A DNA stretch of 64,000 nucleotides from Nonlabens arenilitoris (GTDB lineage Bacteria > Bacteroidota > Bacteroidia > Flavobacteriales > Flavobacteriaceae). Position numbers and translations under genes: made by a program. The notes under the pieces were generated by a model that made no database searches, was not told the DNA's origin, and saw only the letters and a program-made list of their open reading frames with translations. The stretch covers positions 682,001 through 746,000 of the forward strand of contig NZ_MTPW01000001.1 in the NCBI RefSeq assembly GCF_002954765.1, given 5' to 3'. Shown one piece after another: positions 35,414 through 44,647 of the stretch (positions within the stretch are counted from its first letter, which is position 1; each line of letters opens with the position of its first letter).

Positions 35414-36952
35414 TTAATCTAATAACTCTACCGCTACTGGAGTAACTGTTTTAAGCTTTACTCCTGGAACAGTTGCCTTAATACCAGCAAACTGTACGAT
35501 ATCTCCTTTACGTGCTTTTCTCAAGTTACCTTGGGCAGCACTATTTAATTTAGTTCCAGAAACCTTTACAGAAGGCGCTCCAGGAACTTTAAATAAAAAC
35601 TCTGTTACACGTGGTGTTAATTCAAAATCAAAATCATCACCAAATGTCGCTCCCACAGTAGAAACTGCAAGGTTAGATCTGTTCTTCTTAACATCAATGT
35701 ATTCTCTACTAATAGTACCGATAGGTCTAGGAAGATCCTTGATACGGAAAACACCAGAATCAGAAACTCTTTCACCACTAGGCAATTCACCAGTAACCGT
35801 AATCTTTACTTCTTTACCTGAAGTAGGCTTCATGATATAACCATTACCACTTCTTGTTAAACCAGGTGCTGATGCATTTACCTTGTTACTAGGAACACCT
35901 GCAAAAGTAACTGTCATAGGGTTTTCAACACCACGATAAACAACATTCATCTTGTCTGCAGATATAGTTGCTGAGTTAGGTTTTGGGATAACTGCATACT
36001 CAGAATTGATATCGATCTTAATAATAGAATCGTTTTCAACAAATTCCATATAACCAGTAATCTTCTTCTCACCTACACTACCTGATCCTAATTTTAATGG
36101 AATTTGGCCATTAACGATGTCTGCTTGAGGTATTTCTTGACCATTAATAACAACTTTATTAGGAACAGTTGTATCATCATAACGACCTAGAACAACAGTA
36201 CCCGTAACAGTTTCACCATTAAAGAAAGCTGTTTTGTCAAGATTTACAATAGACTTATAATTATTCATTGAAGCAATCTTGATAAGTTCACCTTGAACTA
36301 ATTGACCCATTACATCAGATTCGATATTTCGAATCTCGTTTTGTAACAATGTCAATTTTGTTTTAGAAGCGATCAATGGATAACCTTTATAATTATATTC
36401 CATGTACTCACGATCGATGTTTTCACGATCCTTTACATCACCAGTGCTGAATTTTTTATTCAATTCTGCTTTTACATCGTCATAACCTTCGCCTAATGCA
36501 GCAATCATATCTGCCTTATAACTAGTCATCTTAGATTTAAACTCTTCTCCAGCTTCACTAAGTTTATCTCCTTGGAAAAAAGCGTTATCAAGAATATCCG
36601 TTTTATCTTGAACTTGATAATCTTTCTCTGATCCAGGTTCAATAGTTGAAGTAAGCATTTCTTTAATACCTTCTAAATAGGCATTATAATCATTACTTAA
36701 CTTAGAAACTTGTTGAGCTCGATCAGCAGCAGCCTGGTACTGTGCTGGCTTTTCTTTTGCCTTCTGATTCAAATCCAATAATGAATTTGAATTTACTGCA
36801 GCTAGTGCAGTATTACTTGAACTTAAATTCTCCTCTATAAGACCAAAAGCTTGAAGAACCTCTTTACTCATGTTTAATGCAAGCATCGCAATAAATACAA
36901 GGTACATCAGGTTAATCATCTTCTGCCTTGGGGACTGTTTTCCTCCTGCCAT
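35414..36952 (-). CDS. gldM: Gliding motility / T9SS protein GldM
   Basis: 512 residues, the usual GldM length. A short cytoplasmic start (MAGGKQSPRQKMINLMYLVFIAMLALNMSKEVL) carries the single TM helix, which in known structures packs against GldL and includes a conserved acidic residue. The long periplasmic part has the helical D1 domain (about 40-220) and then beta-domains D2-D4 (ADKMNVVYRGVENPMTVTFAGVP; GDDFDFELTPRVTEFLFKVPG). It is the shaft of the T9SS rotary motor. Confidence 0.96.
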   Translation of the reverse strand: MAGGKQSPRQKMINLMYLVFIAMLALNMSKEVLQAFGLIEENLSSSNTALAAVNSNSLLDLNQKAKEKPAQYQAAADRAQQVSKLSNDYNAYLEGIKEMLTSTIEPGSEKDYQVQDKTDILDNAFFQGDKLSEAGEEFKSKMTSYKADMIAALGEGYDDVKAELNKKFSTGDVKDRENIDREYMEYNYKGYPLIASKTKLTLLQNEIRNIESDVMGQLVQGELIKIASMNNYKSIVNLDKTAFFNGETVTGTVVLGRYDDTTVPNKVVINGQEIPQADIVNGQIPLKLGSGSVGEKKITGYMEFVENDSIIKIDINSEYAVIPKPNSATISADKMNVVYRGVENPMTVTFAGVPSNKVNASAPGLTRSGNGYIMKPTSGKEVKITVTGELPSGERVSDSGVFRIKDLPRPIGTISREYIDVKKNRSNLAVSTVGATFGDDFDFELTPRVTEFLFKVPGAPSVKVSGTKLNSAAQGNLRKARKGDIVQFAGIKATVPGVKLKTVTPVAVELLD

Positions 36953-37000
36953 AATATTCTAATTAGCTGTTATTAATTGTTTTATAATAATTATTGCTAA

Positions 37001-37660
37001 TTATCCTTTCATTGCACCTAACATGTTTCCATAAACGCCGTTTAGAGAAGACAAGTTGTTAGTAAGACCAGCCATTTGCTCTTGAAGCTTTGTTGCATTT
37101 TCAGCAATCGCCTCATTAGCTTGAGCTTGACGTGTAGAACTTTCTACCTGTACTTTATATAGACTATTTAATGATTCCATTTGCGCTGCAGCAAGAGCCA
37201 TTTCTTCAGAATATTTTTTAGTTGAAGACATTGCTTCAGCTGTTGGAGCGATACCTTTTGCAGCTCCTTCAAAAGAACGGATGCTATTACCTAAACTAGA
37301 CATTAATTCTCCGTCTAACTTTGCTTCTTTAAGCATTTCATCTAATTTTTTAGAAAGCAATCCTTGCGCATCTTGTGGCTCTTCTTTCTTTCCTTTTTTA
37401 GCGACAGCTTGACCTCCAGATAATTCAGGATAAACGAGTGACCAATCTAGATCATCTTCTACTGGTTCAAAAGCTGAGATAAAGAAAATTAATGCTTCTG
37501 TTATCAATCCAATAGCTAGTAAAGTTCCTCCTGTTAATTTAGTAAATCCTAAATCAAGTTCCCAGTGAAGAATTTTAAATAATGCTCCAATGATTACTAC
37601 TGAGGCTCCGATACCGTAAGCCATGTTAAATAATTTCTTTGTTGTTTTAGACTGTGCCAT
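37001..37660 (-). CDS. gldL: Gliding motility / T9SS protein GldL
   Basis: 219 residues. Two TM helices lie near the N-terminus (about 13-31 and 38-60). The second contains a Glu in GLITEALIFFISAFEP, known in this family as important for the proton-driven motor. A cytoplasmic helical tail follows with coiled-coil character (about 100-215). GldL forms the inner-membrane motor with GldM. The spacing to gldM is 48 bases. Confidence 0.96.
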   Translation of the reverse strand: MAQSKTTKKLFNMAYGIGASVVIIGALFKILHWELDLGFTKLTGGTLLAIGLITEALIFFISAFEPVEDDLDWSLVYPELSGGQAVAKKGKKEEPQDAQGLLSKKLDEMLKEAKLDGELMSSLGNSIRSFEGAAKGIAPTAEAMSSTKKYSEEMALAAAQMESLNSLYKVQVESSTRQAQANEAIAENATKLQEQMAGLTNNLSSLNGVYGNMLGAMKG

Positions 37661-37700
37661 TTTAATAAGGGTTTAGTTAAGTTAGTAGTTAAATTTTATT

Positions 37701-39068
37701 TTAGTTAGTAGCTGCGTTAAGAGTAACGTCAGTTCCCATATAAGATTGTACGGTACGGAAACCAATATAGCTCCTTGCAGAATCAGCGTACTCATAATCA
37801 CGAGTTCCTACTTGTAAGAAATAAGAAATATCTTTCCAAGATCCACCGCGAACACCTTTACGCATGTTGTTCTCATCATTTACAACAGGACTCATAGAAG
37901 ACATAAATTCATAAGAACCTGCGTCATAAGAAGAATTCACCCATTCTGCAACGTTACCAGACATGTTGAATAAGTTATACTCATTAGGCTCATAAGAACG
38001 AGCTTCAACAGTATATAAAGCTTGATCTGCTGCATAATCACCACGTAATGGTTTGAAGTTAGCTAAGAAACAACCTCTATCGTTTTTAGCATAAGGTCCA
38101 CCCCATGGGTAAGTAGCTCCTTCTAGACCACCACGAGCAGCATATTCCCATTCTGCCTCAGTAGGTAGACGGTATGCATTTACATTATGACGTCCACGTT
38201 CTTTTCTGAAAGCATTGTGATATAAGGTTCTCCACTGGCAGAATGCTTTAGCCTGCTTCCAGTTCACACCTACAACAGGATAATCACTGTAAGCTTCATG
38301 CCAGAAATAATCATTGTGCATAGGCTCGTTGTAAGAATAATTAAAATCACGTATCCAAACTGTAGTATCTGGATAGATCTCTACAGGAGTTTGAGTGATA
38401 TACTTACTTCTTTTATCCTTAGGATTACGAGCGGCTTTTTGTATATCCATTTCAGAATATGTAAATACAAGTTTCTTCACATCAAGTGTACGTTGTCCGT
38501 TGTACATCTCTTCAAAAGGAATATACATAGAGTCATAAACCTCTGCATAAAATTCATCTGGAATATCTTCAGTATCCCAAATTAAATCAACATCGTGATT
38601 CAATTTACGACCTTCATATCCAGTTTCTCCCATGCCAGCATAGTTATCTTGATAATATTGTTCCCATGGAGTTAAGTCTGCACTATCATCGGCATCTAAG
38701 AAAGCAAATTCTCCAATTCCATCATCACCTGGTGTAGCACCATTATCATCTGCCATAATTGCTAGACGAGTTCTGAAAATAGAATCTCTTACCCAGTATA
38801 CAAACTGGCGATACTCTGCATTTGTAATTTCAGTTTCATCCATGTAAAATGAAGGAACTGTAACTGTTTTGGTAGGCGCATTATTAGTAGCGGCAAAATC
38901 ATCATCACTCTTACCCATGATAAACGCTCCACCTGGTACTAACGTCATACCGTAGGGCTTTTCTGGATGCCATGCTTTTCCTTTAGCTCCAACTACCATT
39001 CCGCGATCTCCTCGACCACAACTTGCTAGAAAAGCAACCACTGCTGCTAGGACAAATAACTTTTTCAT
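37701..39068 (-). CDS. gldK: Gliding motility / T9SS lipoprotein GldK
   Basis: 455 residues with a lipoprotein signal (AFLASC, Cys about 17). The remainder is a formylglycine-generating-enzyme-like (SUMF1) domain: MTLVPGGAFIMG, FYMDETEITNAEYRQFV, YPVVGVNWKQAKAFCQW, YRLPTEAEWEYAARGG, NLFNMSGNVAEWV and VRGGSWKD. In GldK this fold is structural, with no catalytic role known. GldK/GldN make the outer-membrane ring. It heads the gldKLMN operon. Confidence 0.96.
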   Translation of the reverse strand: MKKLFVLAAVVAFLASCGRGDRGMVVGAKGKAWHPEKPYGMTLVPGGAFIMGKSDDDFAATNNAPTKTVTVPSFYMDETEITNAEYRQFVYWVRDSIFRTRLAIMADDNGATPGDDGIGEFAFLDADDSADLTPWEQYYQDNYAGMGETGYEGRKLNHDVDLIWDTEDIPDEFYAEVYDSMYIPFEEMYNGQRTLDVKKLVFTYSEMDIQKAARNPKDKRSKYITQTPVEIYPDTTVWIRDFNYSYNEPMHNDYFWHEAYSDYPVVGVNWKQAKAFCQWRTLYHNAFRKERGRHNVNAYRLPTEAEWEYAARGGLEGATYPWGGPYAKNDRGCFLANFKPLRGDYAADQALYTVEARSYEPNEYNLFNMSGNVAEWVNSSYDAGSYEFMSSMSPVVNDENNMRKGVRGGSWKDISYFLQVGTRDYEYADSARSYIGFRTVQSYMGTDVTLNAATN

Positions 39069-39183
39069 AAGGGTATTTTATGTTTTCTTTATGAATTAAG
39101 GCCGTAAACCTATCTAAAATATATATATCTGGCAACTTTTTTTTACCAAATAAATTTAGTTTGACAAATTACGCATTAATACG

Positions 39184-40344
39184 CTATACTTCATTCTTTC
39201 TTCTCGCTTTTAACCATCTTTCTGGCAAATTTTGATCACATGCCAGCTCATAATCTTTGCGAGTACAAGGTAATAACGTTTGTTGTTTTAGTTTATTATT
39301 AACATTTGAAAGAAATGGTAATTCTATCCACCATCTCCCAGTTTTATTAGATTTATAGAAGGTTAGAACCTCATCTTCAATAGGTACACGATACTTCAAG
39401 CAATCGTTTTCGACATTAATAGGATGTTCTTCTGCTCTATAATTATAGCCTTCTATAAAATACCAAATCATTTCTGCAATCAATTGCGCACCGGTTGGAC
39501 TAGCATCATTTGGAATTTCAAATATCCCGAACACCTGTGTACGATCACTTATACCGGCATATCTCGATAAACTACATATTTGTTTACCATTAAGTCCATT
39601 TGGATTCGCTTTCGCGAAAGCGGTATCTCCAGCTTTAACTACAGCCATATCAATACCTACCACGTCTGCATCTCGCATAACTGGCTCGGCAAGTTTAATA
39701 TCCTCATCCAACATACCTAACCGAGTTGCATCAAAATACATACGTTCAAGCAACTCTATTTCTTCCTGACTATTGAAGTAGGTTTGAAAACCTAGATTGC
39801 TGTAATTAAAAAGATTATAGGGCTGATCTGCCACCATTTTACCTACATAACTTCTTGAGCTTATAGGCATTTCTATATCACCTATATCAAATCTACAATC
39901 GACATTAACTACATTAATCATGTATTTAATCTCATCAAACGCTCTATAAATAGGATACATTAAGTCTTGACTACCGCCTAGATAAATAGGTATAATTTTC
40001 TTTAATAAAAACTCTGCCGTTAATTGCTGAAGGACGTAATATGTATCTTCAACAGTTTCGCCAGGATGAATATCGCCCATATCAACAATATTCAATGCCC
40101 AATTTCCTGGATATAGCTCATAAAACTGCTTCCTAGCTTGATCTAAGTTTTTAATTTGCAACAACGCATTCTCATCTCGTCTGTTTTCTAAAACGCCTAC
40201 GAGAACCATTTGAACACCATTTAACTGCGGTAATCCGGTATGTGCAGTATGTATATTAATTACATTTCCTATCGCATGTTGCGGTTGCAACATAGCATGG
40301 GCTTGCACCTCATCACTTACTGGTTTAAGAAACTCAAATGCCAT
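39184..40344 (-). CDS. Arginase/formimidoylglutamase-fold protein with degenerate metal site
   Basis: 386 residues. The ureohydrolase fold is recognisable: VLVGVLENRRDE, LGGSQDLMYP (normally GGxH), NVDCRFDIGD (normally DAHxD), and VVGIDMAVVK (normally SxDxD). Of six expected Mn ligands, three appear substituted (His to Gln, His to Arg, second Asp to Ala), so ordinary hydrolase chemistry is doubtful. The family is often labelled formimidoylglutamase in flavobacteria. It lies between topA and gldK. Residues 242-246 (AFAKA) come from a dispersed palindrome copy, in the loop that normally follows the third metal motif. Confidence 0.75.
   Translation of the reverse strand: MAFEFLKPVSDEVQAHAMLQPQHAIGNVINIHTAHTGLPQLNGVQMVLVGVLENRRDENALLQIKNLDQARKQFYELYPGNWALNIVDMGDIHPGETVEDTYYVLQQLTAEFLLKKIIPIYLGGSQDLMYPIYRAFDEIKYMINVVNVDCRFDIGDIEMPISSRSYVGKMVADQPYNLFNYSNLGFQTYFNSQEEIELLERMYFDATRLGMLDEDIKLAEPVMRDADVVGIDMAVVKAGDTAFAKANPNGLNGKQICSLSRYAGISDRTQVFGIFEIPNDASPTGAQLIAEMIWYFIEGYNYRAEEHPINVENDCLKYRVPIEDEVLTFYKSNKTGRWWIELPFLSNVNNKLKQQTLLPCTRKDYELACDQNLPERWLKARRKNEV
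39607..39622. repeat. Dispersed palindrome copy inside the arginase-fold gene
   Basis: Perfect CGCTTTCGCGAAAGCG, in frame as AFAKA at residues 242-246. Confidence 0.95.
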
Positions 40345-40350
40345 GGAAAA

Positions 40351-42876
40351 TTACTTCTTAGTCGTTTTTTTCTTTGCTACTGGTTTCTTTTTTGCTGCAG
40401 ATTTTTTCTTTGCTGCTGCTTTCTTTTTAGGTGCTTTTTGCGCAATTAACTCTATTGCTTTCTCTAAGGTAATTGATAAAGGATCGATAGTTTTAGCAAG
40501 CTCTACCTTAGTTTTCCCTTTTATAATGTTATGCCTTCCCCATCGCGCCTTTTCAATTCTAATTCCTTCCTCTTCCCAATCAATTATAAGTTTATCTTTT
40601 TCTTTCTGAATCTTATCTTTAATTAACTGTTCGATATCATTGTTTGAAAGATTATCAAAATCATATTTTTTATTGACTGATATAAACATACCTGCCCATT
40701 TTATAAATGGACCAAAACGACCTACACCTTTAGTAACTGGCTGTTCGTCATACATGTATATAGGAGCATCAGCCTTCTCTTTTTGCTGTATCAACTCTGC
40801 AGCTCTTTCAAAAGTAAGTGTCATTGGGTCGTCGCCTTCCTCAAGAGACACAAAGGTTTTCTCGTTAAATTTCACATACGGACCGAATCGACCTTGGTTT
40901 ACCTCAACCGGGAAACCATTGTATTCACCAACCGTTCTAGGCAATTTAAATAAATCCATCACCTCTTCTAAAGTGATAGTATTTAAGGATTGAGAAGGTA
41001 ATAAACTTGCAAATTGAGGCTTCTCCTCATCCTCTACCGTACCTATTTGTGCCATCGCACCGAATCGCCCTAAGCGCACACTAATAGGCTTACCTGTTTG
41101 AGGATCTGTCCCTAATACTCGTTCACCTACCTCTCGCTCAGCATTTTCTGCAACATCTTTGACCGTAGGATGAAAATCTTTATAAAAGTGGTTCATCATA
41201 TCAGTCCACTCTTCTTTACCTTCGGCTATATTATCAAATGACTCTTCAACTTTTGCAGTAAAGTTATAATCTAAAACATTGCTAAAGTGCTCTACCAGAA
41301 AATCATTAACAACTCTACCAACATCTGTAGGTATTAATTTCCCTTTATCAGATCCTGTTTTTTCTGTGAGTTCTTTTTCCTTTACGACATCTTTTGTTAG
41401 TGATAACTGCACATATGCACGTTCCTCTCCTAGTGAAGTACCTTTTTCAATATATTTTCTATTTTGAATAGTAGTAATTGTAGGAGCATATGTAGATGGT
41501 CTACCTATACCTAGCTCTTCTAATTGCTTTACCAGAGAAGCTTCAGTAAACCTATATGGAGGTCTAGTAAAACGCTCTGTAGCTGTAATCTTTATATTTA
41601 AAAGATCTTGACCTACTGATAATGCAGGCAATAAACCTTGTTGTTCTAAATCTTCATCATCAGTACTTTCTAAATAAACTTTTAGAAAACCTTCAAATTT
41701 CACAATCTCTCCACTAGCTGTAAAATTCTTATCATGAGTGTTTGCACTTATAGAAACATTAGTACGTTCCAGCTTTGCATCACTCATCTGACTCGCTATA
41801 GCTCTTTTCCATATCAATTCATAAAGACGAGTTTGATCTCTATCTAGTCCCGCACTATGAACTGCAAAATCTGTTGGTCTTATCGCTTCGTGTGCCTCTT
41901 GAGCGCCTTTAGACTTACCTTTATAATTACGTTCTTTATGAAATTTTGCTCCATAGGCACTTTCAATCTCTGCTTGAGCGCCTTTTTTTGCTTCATTACT
42001 TAAATTAACAGAGTCTGTTCTCATGTAAGTAATTAATCCAGCCTCATATAATCGCTGTGCTAATTGCATGGTACGACTTACATTAAAGAACAGCTTACGA
42101 GAAGCTTCTTGCTGTAAGGTTGAAGTTGTAAATGGTGGCGCTGGACTTTTAGACGCAGGCTTCTTTACTAGATCTGCAACTTCAAAATGGGCTCCTTTAT
42201 TTAACTCAAGAAAACTTTGGGCTTCTTTCAGTGAGTTTAAGTTTCCAGGTAATTTTGCTTTTAAAAGACTACCATCCTTGGTTGTGAAATCTGCATCGAT
42301 TCTAAAAAAATTATCACTTTTAAAATTGATTATTTCATTCTCACGCTCTACAATTAATCTAACTGCTACAGACTGCACACGACCGGCACTGGCACCACCT
42401 TTTACTTTCCTCCATAATATTGGAGATATTTCATAACCTACAATACGATCTAAAATTCTACGTGCTTGTTGAGCATTTACAAGATCATAATCGATCTGAC
42501 GTGGATTTTCAATTGCTTTTTGAATTGCGCTTTTTGTAATGGCATTAAAGACAATGCGTTTAGTCTTATCTTTTTTAAGATCTAACTGCTCTGCAAGGTG
42601 CCATGCAATAGCTTCTCCTTCTCGATCCTCATCACTCGCTAACCAAACCATTTCTGATTCGGCTGCCATTTTCTTTAGCTTTTTTACCAGATCCTTCTTA
42701 TCTGAACTAACGATATATTTAGGAGTAAAATCATCATCTACATCAACACCTAACTCCTTTGCAGGAAGATCAGCTATATGACCAAAGCTGGATGCTACTT
42801 TATAGTCTTTACCTAGGAACTTTTCTATGGTTTTTGCCTTTGCCGGCGACTCTACAATTACAAGATTCTTTGCCAT
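40351..42876 (-). CDS. topA: DNA topoisomerase I (type IA)
   Basis: 841 residues. It has an N-terminal TOPRIM domain (LVIVESPAKAKTIEKFLG, then LASDEDREGEAIAWH), the topoisomerase core with the catalytic Tyr in GLITYMRTDS, and the YEISPILWRKVKGGASAGRVQSVA region. The C-terminal part has two or three short repeats of the GxFGxxxK type (RLGRFGAMAQIG, NQGRFGPYVKF, GVGRFGPFIKW) in place of zinc fingers, and ends in a Lys/Ala tail (AAKKKSAAKKK) like histone H1 tails. It relaxes negative supercoils. The stop lies 6 bases before the arginase-fold gene, so the two may be co-transcribed. Confidence 0.97.
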   Translation of the reverse strand: MAKNLVIVESPAKAKTIEKFLGKDYKVASSFGHIADLPAKELGVDVDDDFTPKYIVSSDKKDLVKKLKKMAAESEMVWLASDEDREGEAIAWHLAEQLDLKKDKTKRIVFNAITKSAIQKAIENPRQIDYDLVNAQQARRILDRIVGYEISPILWRKVKGGASAGRVQSVAVRLIVERENEIINFKSDNFFRIDADFTTKDGSLLKAKLPGNLNSLKEAQSFLELNKGAHFEVADLVKKPASKSPAPPFTTSTLQQEASRKLFFNVSRTMQLAQRLYEAGLITYMRTDSVNLSNEAKKGAQAEIESAYGAKFHKERNYKGKSKGAQEAHEAIRPTDFAVHSAGLDRDQTRLYELIWKRAIASQMSDAKLERTNVSISANTHDKNFTASGEIVKFEGFLKVYLESTDDEDLEQQGLLPALSVGQDLLNIKITATERFTRPPYRFTEASLVKQLEELGIGRPSTYAPTITTIQNRKYIEKGTSLGEERAYVQLSLTKDVVKEKELTEKTGSDKGKLIPTDVGRVVNDFLVEHFSNVLDYNFTAKVEESFDNIAEGKEEWTDMMNHFYKDFHPTVKDVAENAEREVGERVLGTDPQTGKPISVRLGRFGAMAQIGTVEDEEKPQFASLLPSQSLNTITLEEVMDLFKLPRTVGEYNGFPVEVNQGRFGPYVKFNEKTFVSLEEGDDPMTLTFERAAELIQQKEKADAPIYMYDEQPVTKGVGRFGPFIKWAGMFISVNKKYDFDNLSNNDIEQLIKDKIQKEKDKLIIDWEEEGIRIEKARWGRHNIIKGKTKVELAKTIDPLSITLEKAIELIAQKAPKKKAAAKKKSAAKKKPVAKKKTTKK

Positions 42877-42898
42877 TCAGATTTGAATTTTTGGAATG

Positions 42899-42933
42899 CA
42901 AAGGTATGCGTATTTTTTTTTAATTCTGCAAAA
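42899..42933 (-). promoter_or_regulatory. topA promoter
   Basis: On the minus strand the -33 element TTTTG (42933-42929) and the -7 element TACCTTTG (42906-42899) are separated by 22 bases. Both match the Bacteroidota promoter. The -7 lies 22 bases before the topA ATG. Confidence 0.6.
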
Positions 42934-43073
42934 GTCTAATTTCCAATTAATTAAAGCCTTCTTTAAAATCTCAATACCTTCACTATAGGCAGGTTATATA
43001 TTAAGGACAGCATACAACACTTCAAAAATACCATTTTATGAGATTTGAATTACTCACTTAATATTGATGTATA

Positions 43074-43089
43074 CGCTTACGCGAAAGCA
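43074..43089. repeat. Degraded palindrome copy between topA and miaB
   Basis: CGCTTACGCGAAAGCA, two changes from CGCTTTCGCGAAAGCG, in the divergent 296-base region. Confidence 0.75.
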
Positions 43090-43108
43090 AAATAAAAACG
43101 TATTTATA

Positions 43109-43147
43109 TGACAATATGTCACAAAACAAGTAAAATTAGTATCTTTG
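43109..43147 (+). promoter_or_regulatory. miaB promoter with overlapping inverted repeat
   Basis: The -7 element TATCTTTG lies at 43140-43147, 25 bases before the ATG. No TTTG -33 is present. Instead, the inverted repeat TGACA-ATA-TGTCA (43109-43121) occupies that place, which would suit a regulator-binding site. Confidence 0.5.
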
Positions 43148-43172
43148 CACGCTTATTAATGAGGTAACGTAG

Positions 43173-44645
43173 ATGGAAAAGATCATAGAAGAAGAAAAAC
43201 AAGGAACGACCGTACAGCTAGAAATCAATGGCAAGAATAGTCGTAAATTATATATAGAAAGTTATGGCTGTCAGATGAATTTTTCAGATTCTGAAATTGT
43301 AGCCTCTATACTAGCACAAGAAGGTTTTAACACTACTAATGTATTAGAAGAAGCTGATCTAGTATTAGTAAACACATGCTCTATTAGAGACAAAGCAGAG
43401 CAAACCGTACGTAAACGCTTAGAAAAATATAATCGAGTAAAAGAACGACAGAATCCTAACATGAAAGTAGGTGTGCTAGGTTGCATGGCTGAACGTTTAA
43501 AATCTAAATTTTTAGAAGAAGAAAAGATTGTAGATATGGTAGTAGGACCAGATGCCTACAAAGACCTACCTAATCTAGTGGCCGAAATTGACGAAGGAAG
43601 AGATGCTGTAAATGTTATTTTATCTAAAGAAGAAACTTATGGTGATATCGCACCTGTAAGATTAAATAGTAATGGCGTTACCGCTTTTGTATCAATAACA
43701 CGTGGCTGTGATAATATGTGTACTTTTTGTGTTGTTCCTTTTACACGTGGTCGTGAGCGCAGCCGTGACCCACAAAGTATTCTTGAAGAAATAGGTGATT
43801 TAACGTCAAAGGGTTTTAAAGAAGTAACTTTATTAGGACAGAATGTAGATTCTTACCTATGGTATGGTGGTGGACTTAAAAAAGATTTTTCAAAAGCAAC
43901 ACCGATGGCACAAGCCACCGCTGTTGATTTTGCACAGTTATTAAATCAAGTAGCAACGGCATACCCTAATTTAAGGGTACGTTTTGCAACTAGTAACCCA
44001 CAAGATATAAGTGATGATGTACTGCATGCTATTGCAAAACACAGAAACATCTGTAATTATATACACCTACCCGTACAATCAGGAAGTGACCGAATTCTAA
44101 AAGAAATGAATCGTTTACATACTCGTGAAGAATACATGAGATTAATTGATCGAGTTCACGCTATAATACCAGAATGTGCAGTTTCTCAAGACATGATTAC
44201 TGGTTTCCCTACAGAAACAGAACAAGACCACCAAGACACACTGAGCTTAATGGAATATGTAAAGTATGATTATGGATTCATGTTTGCATACTCAGAACGT
44301 CCAGGAACTATGGCTGCTCGTAAAATGAAGGATGATGTACCCGAAGAGGTTAAGAGCAGACGACTAAATGAAATTATAGCAGTACAGCGAAGAACTGGAC
44401 TAGAAAGGGCTCAATATTTTATAGGAAAAACGGTAGAATGTCTAATAGAAAAAGAGTCAAAAAAATCAGACACTCAATGGGCTGGCCGTAATTCTCAAAA
44501 TTATGTTGCCGTATTCCCTAAGGAAAACTACAAAGTAGGTGACTTTGTTAATGTGAAAATTACAGATTGCACAAGCGCAACATTAATAGGTGAAGCCGTT
44601 GGCTACTCAGACATGAATGGCCCATTAACTATTGATACTGAGTAA
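43173..44645 (+). CDS. miaB: tRNA-2-methylthio-N6-isopentenyladenosine37 synthase MiaB
   Basis: 490 residues. The N-terminal UPF0004 domain has three Cys ([30 protein letters not shown]) that hold the auxiliary Fe-S cluster. The radical-SAM motif CxxxCxxC is in [17 protein letters not shown] (about residues 182-186-189). A C-terminal TRAM domain begins after about 425. The enzyme adds a methylthio group to i6A37 in tRNAs reading UNN codons. It is the first of five genes on the plus strand; the next gene starts 2 bases downstream. Confidence 0.97.
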   Translation: MEKIIEEEKQGTTVQLEINGKNSRKLYIESYGCQMNFSDSEIVASILAQEGFNTTNVLEEADLVLVNTCSIRDKAEQTVRKRLEKYNRVKERQNPNMKVGVLGCMAERLKSKFLEEEKIVDMVVGPDAYKDLPNLVAEIDEGRDAVNVILSKEETYGDIAPVRLNSNGVTAFVSITRGCDNMCTFCVVPFTRGRERSRDPQSILEEIGDLTSKGFKEVTLLGQNVDSYLWYGGGLKKDFSKATPMAQATAVDFAQLLNQVATAYPNLRVRFATSNPQDISDDVLHAIAKHRNICNYIHLPVQSGSDRILKEMNRLHTREEYMRLIDRVHAIIPECAVSQDMITGFPTETEQDHQDTLSLMEYVKYDYGFMFAYSERPGTMAARKMKDDVPEEVKSRRLNEIIAVQRRTGLERAQYFIGKTVECLIEKESKKSDTQWAGRNSQNYVAVFPKENYKVGDFVNVKITDCTSATLIGEAVGYSDMNGPLTIDTE

Positions 44646-44647
44646 TT

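Noticed and set aside
37701..39068. GldK as a functional formylglycine-generating enzyme
   Set aside because: The SUMF1-like fold in GldK/PorK is structural, and its position in gldKLMN settles the role.
40240..42781. Several plus-strand open frames opposite topA and the arginase-fold gene (Phe/Cys-rich or Ser-rich)
   Set aside because: They are shadows of Lys- and Glu-rich coding sequence on the minus strand; none has a sensible signal, motif or start context.
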